Notes under the pieces: generated by a model
Told to the model about the DNA's origin: nothing
The model's database searches: none
What the model saw: the letters and a program-made list of their open reading frames with translations, nothing else
Assembly: GCA_017450645.1 (NCBI GenBank)
Contig: JAFSTE010000032.1
Coordinates: forward strand, 1-64,000
Source of the DNA: Eubacterium sp.
Lineage (GTDB): Bacteria; Bacillota; Clostridia; Oscillospirales; Acutalibacteraceae
Direction of reading: 5' to 3'
DNA: 64,000 nucleotides
Made by a program: the position numbers and the translations under genes
Part shown: piece after piece, positions 1-9,469 of the stretch
Layout of the letters: the number at the start of each line of letters is the position of its first letter
Position numbering within the stretch: the first letter of the stretch is position 1

Positions 1-1
1 C

Positions 2-37
2 GGTAAGCTCAAGAGCGTTAAAGTAACTGTAAAATAA
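2..37 (+). CDS. 3' end of a CDS entering from the left
   Basis: Only the last eleven codons and a TAA stop are inside the window; they read GKLKSVKVTVK. The Lys/Val-rich beta-like tail resembles the C-terminus of a secreted protein with Fn3- or Ig-like repeats, of which this window has others, but that is inference from a very short piece. A strong hairpin terminator follows 28 bases later, which supports a real gene end. Confidence 0.5.
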   Translation, partial: GKLKSVKVTVK

Positions 38-310
38 TCAAATCCTTTTGGATTTTACACAGACTGCCCCGCAGAAATGCGGGGCGGTTTTCTTTCCGTA
101 ATCACACAGATAACGTTCCTGACAGCAGATAAACTTTGCGCTGTTGTTGTTTTGGGGTTTAACCCCGACCACAACAACATTTTTCTTTACCTCACGCATT
201 ACCGTACTTTTAGATCGTTCAATCTGTCTTGCTATCTCTGCATAATTCTTTCCGCAGTTCAGCAATCTTTCAATTATGCATCTTTCTGGGTAACTTAAAT
301 GCTGACTCAT
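38..310 (-). pseudogene. IS30-family transposase N-terminal remnant
   Basis: The 90-residue frame starts with a helix-turn-helix typical of IS30 transposases: LSYPERCIIERLL, then AEIARQIERSKSTVMREVKKN, where the second stretch is the recognition helix. IS30 transposases are normally about 300-350 aa with a C-terminal DDE integrase core. Here there is no core, and the last 20 or so codons read through the terminator of the neighbouring gene, so homology probably ends near residue 70. It is a dead fragment at the edge of the restriction island and marks an old insertion or deletion. Terminal inverted repeats were not recognised. Confidence 0.75.
66..95 (+). terminator. Rho-independent terminator of the left-edge gene
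   Basis: A 7-bp perfect stem (GCCCCGC / GCGGGGC) with a six-base loop is followed by a T-rich run. It lies just after the stop of the left-edge gene and inside the 3' half of the opposing transposase remnant, so that remnant's reading frame runs through the hairpin. Confidence 0.85.
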
Positions 311-441
311 CCCTTTTCCTTTATGTCAGACAGCATCAAAATTCTATATTTTTATAATTCTTATTGCAACTTTTACTCTTAATCTTACTCCTTAAAGTTG
401 CATTTACTTTTACAATTAACGTAAATAAAAAAATTTACTTA

Positions 442-457
442 GTACCAAAAATGGTAC
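442..457. promoter_or_regulatory. 16-bp palindrome upstream of hsdM, possible operator
   Basis: The inverted repeat GTACCA-AAAA-TGGTAC is 59 bases upstream of the hsdM -35 box in an AT-rich leader with no gene. Perfect short palindromes at this position are often bound by small HTH regulators of restriction systems, but no such regulator gene is present here. Function is inferred. Confidence 0.4.
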
Positions 458-515
458 ACTGTTGTCACAAAAACATAAATTTATTTATAATATTTCTATA
501 TTATAAACAATAACA

Positions 516-544
516 TTGTCAAAATAACAAGATTATGGTAAAAT
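516..544 (+). promoter_or_regulatory. Promoter of the type I restriction operon
   Basis: TTGTCA and TAAAAT are separated by 17 bases, 35 bases upstream of the hsdM start. No other good sigma-A match lies between the transposase remnant and hsdM. Confidence 0.65.
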
Positions 545-579
545 GTATTCGTATTATTTTATATTTTTGCAGGTGAATT

Positions 580-2301
580 ATGACTGATTTAGAATTAAAG
601 CAACTAAAAGATAATTTATGGCATGCTGCCGATGTGCTTCGTTCCGGTGCACACCTTGCCGCCAACAAGTATGGTCAACCTATTCTCGGATTGATTTTTT
701 TGCGCTATGCAGATATTCTGTATAAGCAGCACAAGGACGAAATTGAAAAAGAATATGAGTTCCTTAAAGGTACACGCAGAGAAAGGAACATTCGTGATAT
801 AGCTATTGAAAAATGCGGATTTTATCTCCCCGAGTGTGCGTATTATGATTACATAAACGATGCTCCCGATACCGCGGAAAAAGCAACTCTTGTTAAGAAC
901 GCGATGGAGGCAATTGAGCAGAACAACTCAAAAATGGACGGCGTTCTGCCTAAGGATGTTTATGGTCAGCTTGTTCCTGAAGAGGAGCCTGAGCTTCTTT
1001 CCCGTATCGTTCGTATTTTCAAGGATATCCCCGAGGATATCAGCATTGACCTTTTCGGTGAAATCTACGAATACTTCCTCGGTAATTTTGCGCTGTCCGA
1101 AGGCAAGGACGGCGGAACATTCTATACCCCTGCATCCGTAGTTCGCTATATGGTTGAGGTTATTCAGCCGCAGGCGGGCGCTGAAAAGAAAATCCTTGAC
1201 CCCGCGTGCGGTTCGGGCGGTATGTTTGTTCAGGCAGCACGCTATATGCACCGCCACAACGCAACGAATGACGAGATGATGAAGTTCCGTTGCTACGGTG
1301 TGGAAAAAGAGCCCGACACCGTCAAGCTCGCCAAAATGAATCTGTTCCTTAACGATGTCCGCGGTGAAATCACAGAGGCAAACTCGTTCTATTCCGACCC
1401 ATACGACGCAGTGGGCAAGTTTGACTATGTCATGGCAAATCCGCCTTTTAATGTAGACGAGGTTGTTTATGACAAGGTTAAGGATGACGCGCGTTTTAAC
1501 GAATACGGTATTCCCAAAAACAAAACCAAGTCCGCTAAAAAAGGCGGCGACAAAAAAGAAACCGTACCGAACGCGAACTATCTTTGGATTAACTATTTTG
1601 CGACCTCGCTGAACGACACAGGCAGAGCCGCCCTTGTTATGGCGAACTCTGCTTCAGACGCGGGCAAGAGCGAGCTTGAAATAAGAAAGCAGCTGATTGA
1701 AGCGGGAATCATTAAGCAGATGGTAACCCTGCCGTCAAATATGTTTACCTCGGTTACGCTCCCCGCTACGCTCTGGTTCTTTGATAAGGAAAAAGCGGGT
1801 ACGGAAAAGAAGGACGAAATCCTCTTTATTGACGCGCGCAATGTCTTTACTCAGGTTGACAGAGCACACCGCAAATTCAGCGATGAGCAGATTAAAAACC
1901 TCGGTATTATCACCCGTCTTTATGAGGGCAAAACAGACGAGTTTGATGCGCTTATAAAAGAGTATGAGGACAACAAAGCAACCGCTCCCGATGAAGAAAA
2001 AGCATATTGGCAGGAGCAGATTGACTGGCTGACCGAGCGTTTCCCGAACGGTACATATAACGATGTTATCGGTCTTTGCAAGGTTGCAAAGTTAGATGGT
2101 GAGGACGGAATCATTGACCAGGATTATTCCCTCAACGCAGGTCGCTATGTCGGCGTTGTTATTGAAGATGACGGTATGACAGAAGAAGAGTTCAAGCAAA
2201 CAATGCTCGACCTAAACGCCGAGCTTTCAACCCTCAACGCGCAGGCACAGGAATTAGAAAAACAGATTGAAGAAAATTTAAAGAGTTTATTTGGAGAGTA
2301 A
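580..2301 (+). CDS. hsdM: Type I restriction-modification N6-adenine methyltransferase subunit (HsdM)
   Basis: This 573-residue protein has the full architecture of HsdM. An N-terminal helical domain (about 1-170) is followed by a SAM-dependent methyltransferase domain with motif I DPACGSGGMF at 207-216 and the catalytic NPPF tetrad at 287-290. The C-terminal part (470-573) ends in a helical segment like those that contact HsdS. It transfers a methyl group to adenine N6 in the HsdS-determined site and with HsdS forms the modification enzyme; HsdR adds cleavage. The start has AGGTG upstream. The stop codon directly abuts the hsdS start, indicating translational coupling. Length is at the upper end of the usual 500-570 aa. 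The coding sequence is less AT-rich than hsdS and the KAP gene, suggesting mixed ancestry of the operon. Confidence 0.96.
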   Translation: MTDLELKQLKDNLWHAADVLRSGAHLAANKYGQPILGLIFLRYADILYKQHKDEIEKEYEFLKGTRRERNIRDIAIEKCGFYLPECAYYDYINDAPDTAEKATLVKNAMEAIEQNNSKMDGVLPKDVYGQLVPEEEPELLSRIVRIFKDIPEDISIDLFGEIYEYFLGNFALSEGKDGGTFYTPASVVRYMVEVIQPQAGAEKKILDPACGSGGMFVQAARYMHRHNATNDEMMKFRCYGVEKEPDTVKLAKMNLFLNDVRGEITEANSFYSDPYDAVGKFDYVMANPPFNVDEVVYDKVKDDARFNEYGIPKNKTKSAKKGGDKKETVPNANYLWINYFATSLNDTGRAALVMANSASDAGKSELEIRKQLIEAGIIKQMVTLPSNMFTSVTLPATLWFFDKEKAGTEKKDEILFIDARNVFTQVDRAHRKFSDEQIKNLGIITRLYEGKTDEFDALIKEYEDNKATAPDEEKAYWQEQIDWLTERFPNGTYNDVIGLCKVAKLDGEDGIIDQDYSLNAGRYVGVVIEDDGMTEEEFKQTMLDLNAELSTLNAQAQELEKQIEENLKSLFGE

Positions 2302-3429
2302 ATGGAACGATTTGGTGACAAGGTTATTTGTAACCCAAAAGTTAAACTGAATAAGGGCGAATCGTATCCCTTGATTGATATTGATAAAATCAATCCGCAG
2401 TACAGATATGTAATAAACCAAGAAAACACTGTATATACAGGGCAAAGCTGTTCTAAGTTTGAAGACCATGATGTGCTTTTTGCACGTATTACGCCGTGTC
2501 TTGAAAACGGAAAAATGGCTATTGCAAGCACAGGCGGAAAATCGGGAGTTGGCTCAACAGAATTATTTGTGTTTCGCGGTATAAAAGGTATATCTAACAC
2601 AGATTATATTTATTATCTGCTTTGTATGCCTTATATGAGAAAACTCGCTGCAAACAGTATGACAGGAGCAAGCGGCAGGCAACGCGCCGATTTAAACTTT
2701 ATAAAAAAGATTCCTTGGAATTATCCCGATATTTCAACTCAAGAAAGAATTGCAAGTATTCTCTCAAAATATGATGAGTTGATTGAACTGAACAATAAGC
2801 GGATTAAGCTGCTTGAAAAGGCAGCAGAAGAACTGTATAAAGAATGGTTTGTTCGCTTCCGTTTTCCGAATTATCAAAACACCGAATTTGAAAATGGTAT
2901 TCCTAAAGGCTGGAAGGTTAAACGTTATAAAAGCGAGCTTAATATTGTTTACGGTAAAGGGCTTGCTACAACAGAATTATTATCCTCAGGATATCCAGTA
3001 TTTGGAAGTAACGGTATTATTGGTTATTACCACAACTATACTTACAAAGAAGCACAAATACTCATATCTTGTAGAGGTGCATCATCAGGAAAAATCAATA
3101 TTTCTTTACCTTGTTCATATATTACAAGCAATTCGCTTGTATGTGAATTGACAGATAGTACGGAATCAACGTTTGAGTATTTAGAATATTGGTTTAAAAA
3201 CACAAACCTTATGCAGTTTCAAACGGGTTCAGCACAGCCCCAAATTACAATTGCGAGCATTAGTAATCATAAAATTCTGATCCCCAATGATATTATCCAA
3301 AAAAGTTTTAGTGATCAAATCAAGCCCATTAATGTGCAAATATATAGATTAAAAAAAAATAATGAAAATTTAATCAGTCAACGAGATTTGTTACTGCCCC
3401 GCCTCATGAGCGGCAAACTGGAGGTGTAA
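2302..3429 (+). CDS. hsdS: Type I restriction-modification specificity subunit (HsdS)
   Basis: A 375-residue protein with two target-recognition domains separated by the conserved helical spacer typical of HsdS. The first domain spans about 1-155. The central spacer (about 156-195) carries the family signature QERIASILSKYDELIELNNKR. The second domain (about 200-335) is followed by a terminal spacer ending LISQRDLLLPRLMSGKLEV. HsdS sets the bipartite DNA target for both methylation and cleavage. The gene starts on the base after the hsdM stop and ends one base before the next gene. Its base composition is distinctly AT-rich compared with hsdM and hsdR, which fits the frequent replacement of specificity domains. 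No second truncated hsdS or recombinase is next to it, so phase-variable shuffling is not evident here. Confidence 0.94.
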   Translation: MERFGDKVICNPKVKLNKGESYPLIDIDKINPQYRYVINQENTVYTGQSCSKFEDHDVLFARITPCLENGKMAIASTGGKSGVGSTELFVFRGIKGISNTDYIYYLLCMPYMRKLAANSMTGASGRQRADLNFIKKIPWNYPDISTQERIASILSKYDELIELNNKRIKLLEKAAEELYKEWFVRFRFPNYQNTEFENGIPKGWKVKRYKSELNIVYGKGLATTELLSSGYPVFGSNGIIGYYHNYTYKEAQILISCRGASSGKINISLPCSYITSNSLVCELTDSTESTFEYLEYWFKNTNLMQFQTGSAQPQITIASISNHKILIPNDIIQKSFSDQIKPINVQIYRLKKNNENLISQRDLLLPRLMSGKLEV

Positions 3430-3430
3430 A

Positions 3431-3766
3431 ATGAAAGAGTATTTACCATATTTAGTGTCAATACTTACCGCTGTTATTTCAGCCGTTGTTAGTATTACCG
3501 TTTGCAAAAAGCAGACAAAAACAGAAATTGAAAAAATAAAAGAACAGTCAAAAGCTAACATTGAACTTGAGCGAGAGAAACTCCAACTTGAAAAAGAAAA
3601 AATAGAATTAGAGCATAAACTTGAATTAGAAAAAATACACGCTCAAAATGATGATGCATTTGCAAGCGGGTTGACAAATCAATTGTTTGAAATGGTAATG
3701 CAAATGCCCGAAGTTAAACAAAAGATTACTCAAGGCGTAAAAGAAGGTTTAAACGGCAAAAAGTAA
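3431..3766 (+). CDS. Small membrane-anchored coiled-coil protein in the hsd operon
   Basis: A 111-residue protein of unknown function. Residues about 5-25 form one hydrophobic membrane segment, followed by a basic turn (KKQTK). Residues about 30-75 are a charged Glu/Lys/Leu heptad pattern predicting a long coiled coil. The last 35 residues (NQLFEMVMQMPEVKQKITQGVKEGLNGKK) are amphipathic. It lies one base after hsdS and eight bases before the KAP NTPase, so it is co-translated with both. The KAP family commonly works at the membrane, so an anchor or assembly role for the NTPase is a reasonable inference, not something the sequence proves. Confidence 0.75.
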   Translation: MKEYLPYLVSILTAVISAVVSITVCKKQTKTEIEKIKEQSKANIELEREKLQLEKEKIELEHKLELEKIHAQNDDAFASGLTNQLFEMVMQMPEVKQKITQGVKEGLNGKK

Positions 3767-3774
3767 GAGGAAAT

Positions 3775-5133
3775 ATGGACAATAACAGAATTGATATTTT
3801 AAACAGAGATAAATTTATTGAAGATGTTTTTAATGTGATTGAAACGATATCTAATAATCACCAATCACGCACATTTGCTATAAATGGTGAATGGGGTAGT
3901 GGTAAGTCTTTTGTGCTCGATATGCTTGAAGAAAAGCTTTCGTCATGGCAAAACGAAGAAACTGCAGACGATAAGTATTTAGTGTTTCATTATAATTGTT
4001 GGCAATATGATTATTATTCAGAACCATTATTTGCAATTGTAACTGCTATGTATGATTGGATAAAATCCAATGACAGAAATTTTGAAACGCATGCAAAAAA
4101 TATACTAATATATATTTTAATTGCTTTTGGTTTAACTACAAAAGAATTTGCAGTTAATACAGTTGAAGATTTTACCAATATCAACTTTGAAAAAATTGGC
4201 AGAGGAGCAAAAAGAATAGTTGAAACAATCAACAATAAAGGTAAACTTGACGACGAATTAAGTACTGTAAAAGAATCAGTTGATTTTACAAAAGAACTTC
4301 TTTCTGCTCTTGCGAAAGAGAAAACTGTAGTAGTTGTTGTAGACGAACTCGACCGTTGCCTTCCTGAATACGCAATCAAGGTGCTTGAGAGACTGCATCA
4401 TTTGTTTGATGGCATTGACAATTTAATTGTTATTTTAGCAGTAGACAAGAGCCATCTTAATAATACTGTTAGTCAAATATTTGGATTTGATAAAACGAAC
4501 ATCACCAAAGATATCAACTCTTATTTAGCAAAATTCATTGATTTTGAAATACAACTGGATAAAGGTATAGTTGATGATAGATATGGTATGAAATATAATG
4601 AGTATGTTTCAAAGTTTGTTTTTTCACTCACAAATAACCTGAGTGATGAATTTGTTTCTAAACTTTTAAGTGCTTTTAGCGGGAGAGAACGCAGTGTGAT
4701 TTTTGAAAAAGCATATTTAATTCACAATATGGTATTTGATGATAACGATAATAATACCGATGTGGATGAAGCTGTAATGTGTGTTGAATTATTGTGGGTA
4801 GTGTTTGCTAACCTATATAATGGTAAGTTTCCGTTTGATATTACAACTTTTTTACCTAGAGGAATTAACAACACATTAAGCGATTTTAGTGAGTTTTTTA
4901 AAGCACAAATAAAAAAGAAGGTAACAATGTCACAACTCGTTCATCCTATTTCAGGCGCAACAGTTGAATATATAATAAATTCAAACAATAATCTAACATG
5001 CGAAAAAATAATGTATCTATGCTCGTTCCATCCGTTTTTTAATGCTAAAGTGTCACTTAAAAGTGGTGAGAGTTTTGATTGTATTGTTAAGAAATTGAAA
5101 AAATTTGCTGAACTAATCACGATTATAAAATAG
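3775..5133 (+). CDS. KAP-family P-loop NTPase inside the hsd operon
   Basis: This 452-residue protein has a Walker A motif GEWGSGKS at 38-45 and an extended Walker B VVVVVDELDRC with the acidic pair at Asp190-Glu191. The DELDRC form and the spacing are diagnostic of KAP NTPases of the STAND-like group. A moderately hydrophobic stretch at about 105-122 could be a membrane segment. KAP proteins occur in many anti-phage systems, usually as the ATP-driven sensor or effector. Here the gene separates hsdS from hsdR, and RM operons are often broken by such accessory genes. The coding sequence is very AT-rich. It ends in TAG, which matters because it shows TAG is used as a normal stop. No effector domain could be identified in the C-terminal 200 residues. 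Confidence 0.9.
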   Translation: MDNNRIDILNRDKFIEDVFNVIETISNNHQSRTFAINGEWGSGKSFVLDMLEEKLSSWQNEETADDKYLVFHYNCWQYDYYSEPLFAIVTAMYDWIKSNDRNFETHAKNILIYILIAFGLTTKEFAVNTVEDFTNINFEKIGRGAKRIVETINNKGKLDDELSTVKESVDFTKELLSALAKEKTVVVVVDELDRCLPEYAIKVLERLHHLFDGIDNLIVILAVDKSHLNNTVSQIFGFDKTNITKDINSYLAKFIDFEIQLDKGIVDDRYGMKYNEYVSKFVFSLTNNLSDEFVSKLLSAFSGRERSVIFEKAYLIHNMVFDDNDNNTDVDEAVMCVELLWVVFANLYNGKFPFDITTFLPRGINNTLSDFSEFFKAQIKKKVTMSQLVHPISGATVEYIINSNNNLTCEKIMYLCSFHPFFNAKVSLKSGESFDCIVKKLKKFAELITIIK

Positions 5134-5166
5134 TTTTAAAGTATCAAAAATAGCAAGGAGATTTCT

Positions 5167-8100
5167 ATGCCGAACTATATCACAGAAGACGATATTGAAC
5201 TGGCTATACTGCAAAAGCTGAAAGCTAAGCCGTTTTGCTATGATGTTATCATTTGCGACGCTGACACCGCAAAGCGTGACGACCTGAACGACGGCACGGG
5301 CAGAAGCTCTAAAAAGCAGTGCGTTTTGCCCGAGGTTCTCTTGCGCTCTATTTTAAGAATAAATCCCGATATTGACAGGGGTATTCTTGAAAATATCGCA
5401 AAGGATTTGTCGCGTGATTTCACAAGCAGCGATATGACGGATGTCAACTACCGCAACTACAAGAAAATAAGAGATAAAATTCAGGTTAAGGTCCGCCGTA
5501 ACGGTAAAGAGGACTTTGACTTTGTTCAGCTTGTCGATTTTGAGCATCCCGAAAACAATACTTTTACCGCTGTTTCGCAAATGTGGATTCAGGGGCATTA
5601 CAGATATCGTCGCCCCGATGTGCTTATTTTTGTTAACGGTTTGCCGTTTGTTTTTATCGAACTGAAAAACAGCATTGTTAAAATTGAAGAGGCGTATAAT
5701 AAAAATCTGCTTAACTATAAAAAGGATGTTCCGAACCTTTTTGCGTTCAATCAGATTTGTGTGCTTTCAAACGGACTTGAAACAAGGCTCGGTGCGTTTA
5801 ACGCCAGTTATGATTTCTTCTTTGAATGGCTGAAAGTCGAGAGCGAAAAAGAGAGCATTAACCGTGATGAGATTAAAAATGACGGTGTGTCCGCAGAGCG
5901 TTTTGTTGACGGTCTGCTGAATAAGGAACGCCTGATTGATTATATCGAAAACTTCATTGTTTTTGATAACCAGCGCACCAAAATTATTGCTAAAAACCAC
6001 CAGTTCTTTGGCGTTAACAACCTGATTGAGTCTGTGCATAACAGAAAAGAGCTTGCGGGTAAGCTCGGCGTATTCTGGCATACCCAGGGCAGTGGTAAGT
6101 CATATTCAATGGTAATGTTTGCCCGCAAGGTGCGCCGCAAGATAGAGGGAAATTTCACATTCCTTGTTATCACAGACCGTGAAGACCTTGATGCACAAAT
6201 ACATAAAAATTTTGTGCGCACCGAGGTTATCGGCGACAAAGAGGAATGTCAGCCGAAAAACGGAAAGCAGCTGCGTGAATATTTGCAGTCAAACAAGGGC
6301 TTTATCTTTACGCTGATACATAAATTCCGTTACGATAAGGACAAAAAATATCCCGTTCTTTCCGAGCGAGATGACATTATCGTTATGGTTGACGAGGCGC
6401 ACAGAACGCAGTACAAAGACCTTGCAGAAAATATGAGAACGGCTATCCCAAACGCAAATTTTATTGCATTTACGGGAACGCCTTTGCTTGGCTCAAAGCG
6501 ACTGACAAATCAATGGTTCGGCGATTATGTATCCGAATACAACTTTGCGCAGTCGGTTGAGGACGGCTCGACTGTTCCGCTGTTTTACAGTAGGCGCGTG
6601 CCTGAAGTAGGACTGAAAAACAACTTCCTTGACGATGATATTGTTGAGGTTATCGAGGATGAAAATCTCAATGACGAGGAAGTCAAGAAACTCGAAAACT
6701 CGGGCTCCCGTATTCTTGAGGTTATCAAGCGCGAGGACAGGCTCGATAAAATTGCACAGGATATTGCTCATCATTTCCCAAGACGCGGCTTCTTGGGAAA
6801 AGGTCTTGTTGTGTCCGTTGATAAGTATACAGCGGTCAAAATGTACGACAAGGTGCAGCACTACTGGCAGGAAGAAATAAAAGCCCTAATGCAAGAGCGA
6901 AATGAAGCAACAACGCCCGAAGAAATAGTGCGCCTTAGCAATATAATTGAATATATGCAGACAACCGAAATGGCGGTTGTTATATCCGAAGAAAACGGTG
7001 AGGATGAAAAGTTCAGCAAACTTGGTCTGGATATTGCCAAACATAGGGATAAGATGAAAGAAATCACTCCCGAAGGATTGGATATAGAAGATAGATTCAA
7101 GACTCCTTATGATAGTTTGAGACTTGTTTTTGTATGTGCTATGTGGCTGACGGGATTTGATGTGAAAAATCTTTCGACAGTCTACCTTGATAAGCCGATG
7201 AAGAGCCATACGCTGATGCAGGCAATAGCAAGGGCAAACCGCGTATTTCCCGGCAAGCCGTGTGGAATTATTGTTGACTACGTAAATGTGTTCAAATGGA
7301 TGCGACAGGCTTTAAGCGATTATGCAACAAGCGACGGTACAGACGATTACCCTGCAAAGAATATTGATATGCTTGTTGATCTGCTCAATCAGTCTATCGA
7401 TGAGGGTGATAATTTCCTTAAGGGTATTGGATATGACCTTGAGGCGTTAAATGCAAGCGGTACATTTGACAGGATTAGAGTTTTTAATGATATCATTGCA
7501 AGGGACGACACCAAAGAGAAGTTCAAGGTAATCACAAACACGATGGTCAATCTTTATGAAGCGTCAAAACCTGAAATTTTTGAAATGGGTTGGAGCAATG
7601 ACAAATTCGGACCGTTAAAATATCTGCATGACTTATTCAAAAATAATGTTGATGACGACAAAATCAACAGGGCAAAAGCCCGAATGGCAGATATTCTTGA
7701 TTACAGCGTTATTTCCGAAAAGACCGAAGATAATGACAACCCCGAATATGTTATTCACGGAACAAAGGTTATTGATCTTTCAAAGATTGATACCGATGAA
7801 CTGCGAAAAGAAATCAAGAAGGCTACGTATAAAGCGATTGAAATTGACGACTTAAAAGCGTATCTCGAAAAAGCTTTGGAGCAGATGATTAACAAGAATA
7901 CTACCAGAGTGAAATTCTCAGAGCGCTTTAAGGGAATTATTGATCGTTATAATGCCGGTGGTTCTGAAAATGAAGATTACTATGAACAACTGTTACAGCT
8001 TATTGAAGACTTGAAAAATGAATCTTCACGAGCGAATTTTGAAGGACTTAACGAGGAAGAACTTGAGCTTTATGATCTTTTGATTAAAGGAAAGAAACTT

Positions 8101-8361
8101 ACAAAAGCTCAGGAGCAAGCGGTTAAACTTGCAGCAAAAGAATTGTTCAAAAAGCTCACTTCAGAAAAAACAGATTTGCTTGTGGTAGATTGGTATAAAG
8201 ATGAGCGACCTAAGGCAAGGGTTAGAAATGCTATCGCTGACTCTCTTGATAGTTTTCTTCCTGATTGCTATGATAAAGACTCGTTTGACGCAAAGACAAA
8301 TCTTTTATTGAATCATTTCATTGATATGTCAATTCAAGGTTACGGTTGGATAGTAGCATAA
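5167..8361 (+). CDS. hsdR: Type I restriction endonuclease motor/nuclease subunit (HsdR)
   Basis: A 1064-residue protein of the usual HsdR length. The N-terminal nuclease domain has the PD-(D/E)xK pattern at Asp151 ... Glu165-Leu-Lys167. Superfamily 2 helicase motifs follow: Walker A HTQGSGKS around 305-312 and the DEAH box at 409-412. Motif VI-like residues lie near MQAIARANRVFPG (about 684-696). The C-terminal 250 residues are helical and mediate assembly with HsdM/HsdS. It translocates DNA using ATP and cuts at a distance when the target is unmethylated. All catalytic residues checked are present, so the enzyme looks intact. The start is preceded by AAGGAG; the stop overlaps the start of the next gene (TAATG). 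Confidence 0.96.
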   Translation: MPNYITEDDIELAILQKLKAKPFCYDVIICDADTAKRDDLNDGTGRSSKKQCVLPEVLLRSILRINPDIDRGILENIAKDLSRDFTSSDMTDVNYRNYKKIRDKIQVKVRRNGKEDFDFVQLVDFEHPENNTFTAVSQMWIQGHYRYRRPDVLIFVNGLPFVFIELKNSIVKIEEAYNKNLLNYKKDVPNLFAFNQICVLSNGLETRLGAFNASYDFFFEWLKVESEKESINRDEIKNDGVSAERFVDGLLNKERLIDYIENFIVFDNQRTKIIAKNHQFFGVNNLIESVHNRKELAGKLGVFWHTQGSGKSYSMVMFARKVRRKIEGNFTFLVITDREDLDAQIHKNFVRTEVIGDKEECQPKNGKQLREYLQSNKGFIFTLIHKFRYDKDKKYPVLSERDDIIVMVDEAHRTQYKDLAENMRTAIPNANFIAFTGTPLLGSKRLTNQWFGDYVSEYNFAQSVEDGSTVPLFYSRRVPEVGLKNNFLDDDIVEVIEDENLNDEEVKKLENSGSRILEVIKREDRLDKIAQDIAHHFPRRGFLGKGLVVSVDKYTAVKMYDKVQHYWQEEIKALMQERNEATTPEEIVRLSNIIEYMQTTEMAVVISEENGEDEKFSKLGLDIAKHRDKMKEITPEGLDIEDRFKTPYDSLRLVFVCAMWLTGFDVKNLSTVYLDKPMKSHTLMQAIARANRVFPGKPCGIIVDYVNVFKWMRQALSDYATSDGTDDYPAKNIDMLVDLLNQSIDEGDNFLKGIGYDLEALNASGTFDRIRVFNDIIARDDTKEKFKVITNTMVNLYEASKPEIFEMGWSNDKFGPLKYLHDLFKNNVDDDKINRAKARMADILDYSVISEKTEDNDNPEYVIHGTKVIDLSKIDTDELRKEIKKATYKAIEIDDLKAYLEKALEQMINKNTTRVKFSERFKGIIDRYNAGGSENEDYYEQLLQLIEDLKNESSRANFEGLNEEELELYDLLIKGKKLTKAQEQAVKLAAKELFKKLTSEKTDLLVVDWYKDERPKARVRNAIADSLDSFLPDCYDKDSFDAKTNLLLNHFIDMSIQGYGWIVA

Positions 8362-8915
8362 TGGTTTACAATATTGAAATAATCAGAAGCAAGCGGAAAA
8401 CGTTGGGGCTGGAGATTAAGCCGGATGGGCGTGTTATTGCTCGTGCACCGATGCGAATGAAGCAAAGCGAGATTGATAAGTTTATCAATGAGAAATCCGC
8501 TTGGATTGAGAAGCATTTGCAAAAACTGCAAGCTGCACAGGAACAGCAAGGTGCCGAAAAACTGACTGACGCGGACATTCAGGAGCTTGCTGATAAAGCG
8601 TTGAAATATATTCCACCACGCGTTGAGTATTATGCCAAGATTATCAGTGTTGATTATGGGCGTATTACTATCCGTAATCAAAAAACCAAGTGGGGAAGTT
8701 GTAGTGCAAAAGGTAATCTGAATTTTAACTGCCTGCTTATGCTGACTCCACCCGAGGTGATTGACAGCGTTGTGGTACACGAACTTTGCCATCGCAAAGA
8801 GATGAACCACTCAAAGTGTTTTTACGATGAAGTGCTGAAAGTGTATCCTGAATACAAACGCTGGAACAAGTGGCTTAAAGATAACGGAAATGCCATCATG
8901 GCAAGGTGTTTTTGA
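8361..8915 (+). CDS. YgjP/DUF45-type zinc metallopeptidase
   Basis: This 184-residue protein has the HELCH zinc motif (His140, Glu141, His144) and the upstream WGSCSAKGNLNFN signature typical of the YgjP family, which is related to SprT/WLM metallopeptidases. The start was chosen as the ATG that overlaps the hsdR stop by one base; a TTG 15 bases upstream is possible but has no advantage. Such peptidases are often encoded directly behind type I hsdR genes, so a role tied to the restriction system, for example processing HsdR or a stress-linked function, is suspected but unproven. It is the last gene of the operon. Confidence 0.9.
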   Translation: MVYNIEIIRSKRKTLGLEIKPDGRVIARAPMRMKQSEIDKFINEKSAWIEKHLQKLQAAQEQQGAEKLTDADIQELADKALKYIPPRVEYYAKIISVDYGRITIRNQKTKWGSCSAKGNLNFNCLLMLTPPEVIDSVVVHELCHRKEMNHSKCFYDEVLKVYPEYKRWNKWLKDNGNAIMARCF

Positions 8916-9469
8916 TTCGGTTAAAAGAGATGCTTTTTTGGGTAAGAAAGTCGATGATTCTGTGCCCTCCTGTGCCCTAAGTGCCCGAAATCGAGGGATT
9001 ACAAAATCGAATTATAACGCTTCAAAAACCCCGAAAGCTAGTGATAGAGCGGGTTTCAGGGATTTTAGCAAATGTTTGAAAATACCGAGTTATGTTTGGG
9101 TAACAATCCTATGGTTGGAGCCACTGTAGCATGCGCAGTTGCAGAAGCAAGCAAATAAGCCACTTTTGAAGGCTTAACGCAATCCAATAGGCGAATTTTA
9201 AGTTAGACACATCATTTTTGGGATTTCCCATATGATGTGTCTAATATTTTTTTTGGAGGATTGCATGAAAAAGCTAGCAATGTTGAAACAAGTATAGCTA
9301 TTGTAAAAAAGTTATCAGAATTGATTTCCCGTCTTGACCAGCCTATCGCCATAGACTCGAAATGATGTGTTAGGTACCCACTGAACAGAAAATGAGAAAG
9401 CTTTAATTAAATTATTATTTTATCTTACGAACTATTGGTTTAATTTTTGTAAAAATACTGTGCTCGTCA
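8916..9469. other. Gene-poor stretch with degenerate fragments
   Basis: No convincing gene lies here. Visible pieces are an AAACCC ... GGGTTT inverted pair around 9029-9056, a 15-codon end-like frame ending in VACAVAEASK and TAA near 9158, and a 34-codon frame (9261-9365) ending LISRLDQPIAIDSK with TTG as its only start candidate. The last two look like ends of lost genes. The stretch separates the restriction island from conserved chromosome and probably marks the island's right boundary. Confidence 0.5.
9203..9254 (+). terminator. Strong inverted repeat / terminator behind the restriction island
   Basis: TTAGACACATCAT and ATGATGTGTCTAA form a perfect 13-bp stem. The loop itself contains GGGATTTCCC, and a run of nine bases rich in T follows. 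It would end transcription from the hsd operon. Confidence 0.75.

Noticed and set aside
2302-3429. Phase-variable hsdS shuffling locus
   Set aside because: No second partial hsdS, inverted repeat or recombinase gene is near the first hsd operon.
8890-9129. 79-codon frame after the YgjP gene
   Set aside because: Overlaps the YgjP end, lacks a ribosome site and has no conserved pattern; it crosses the degenerate stretch.
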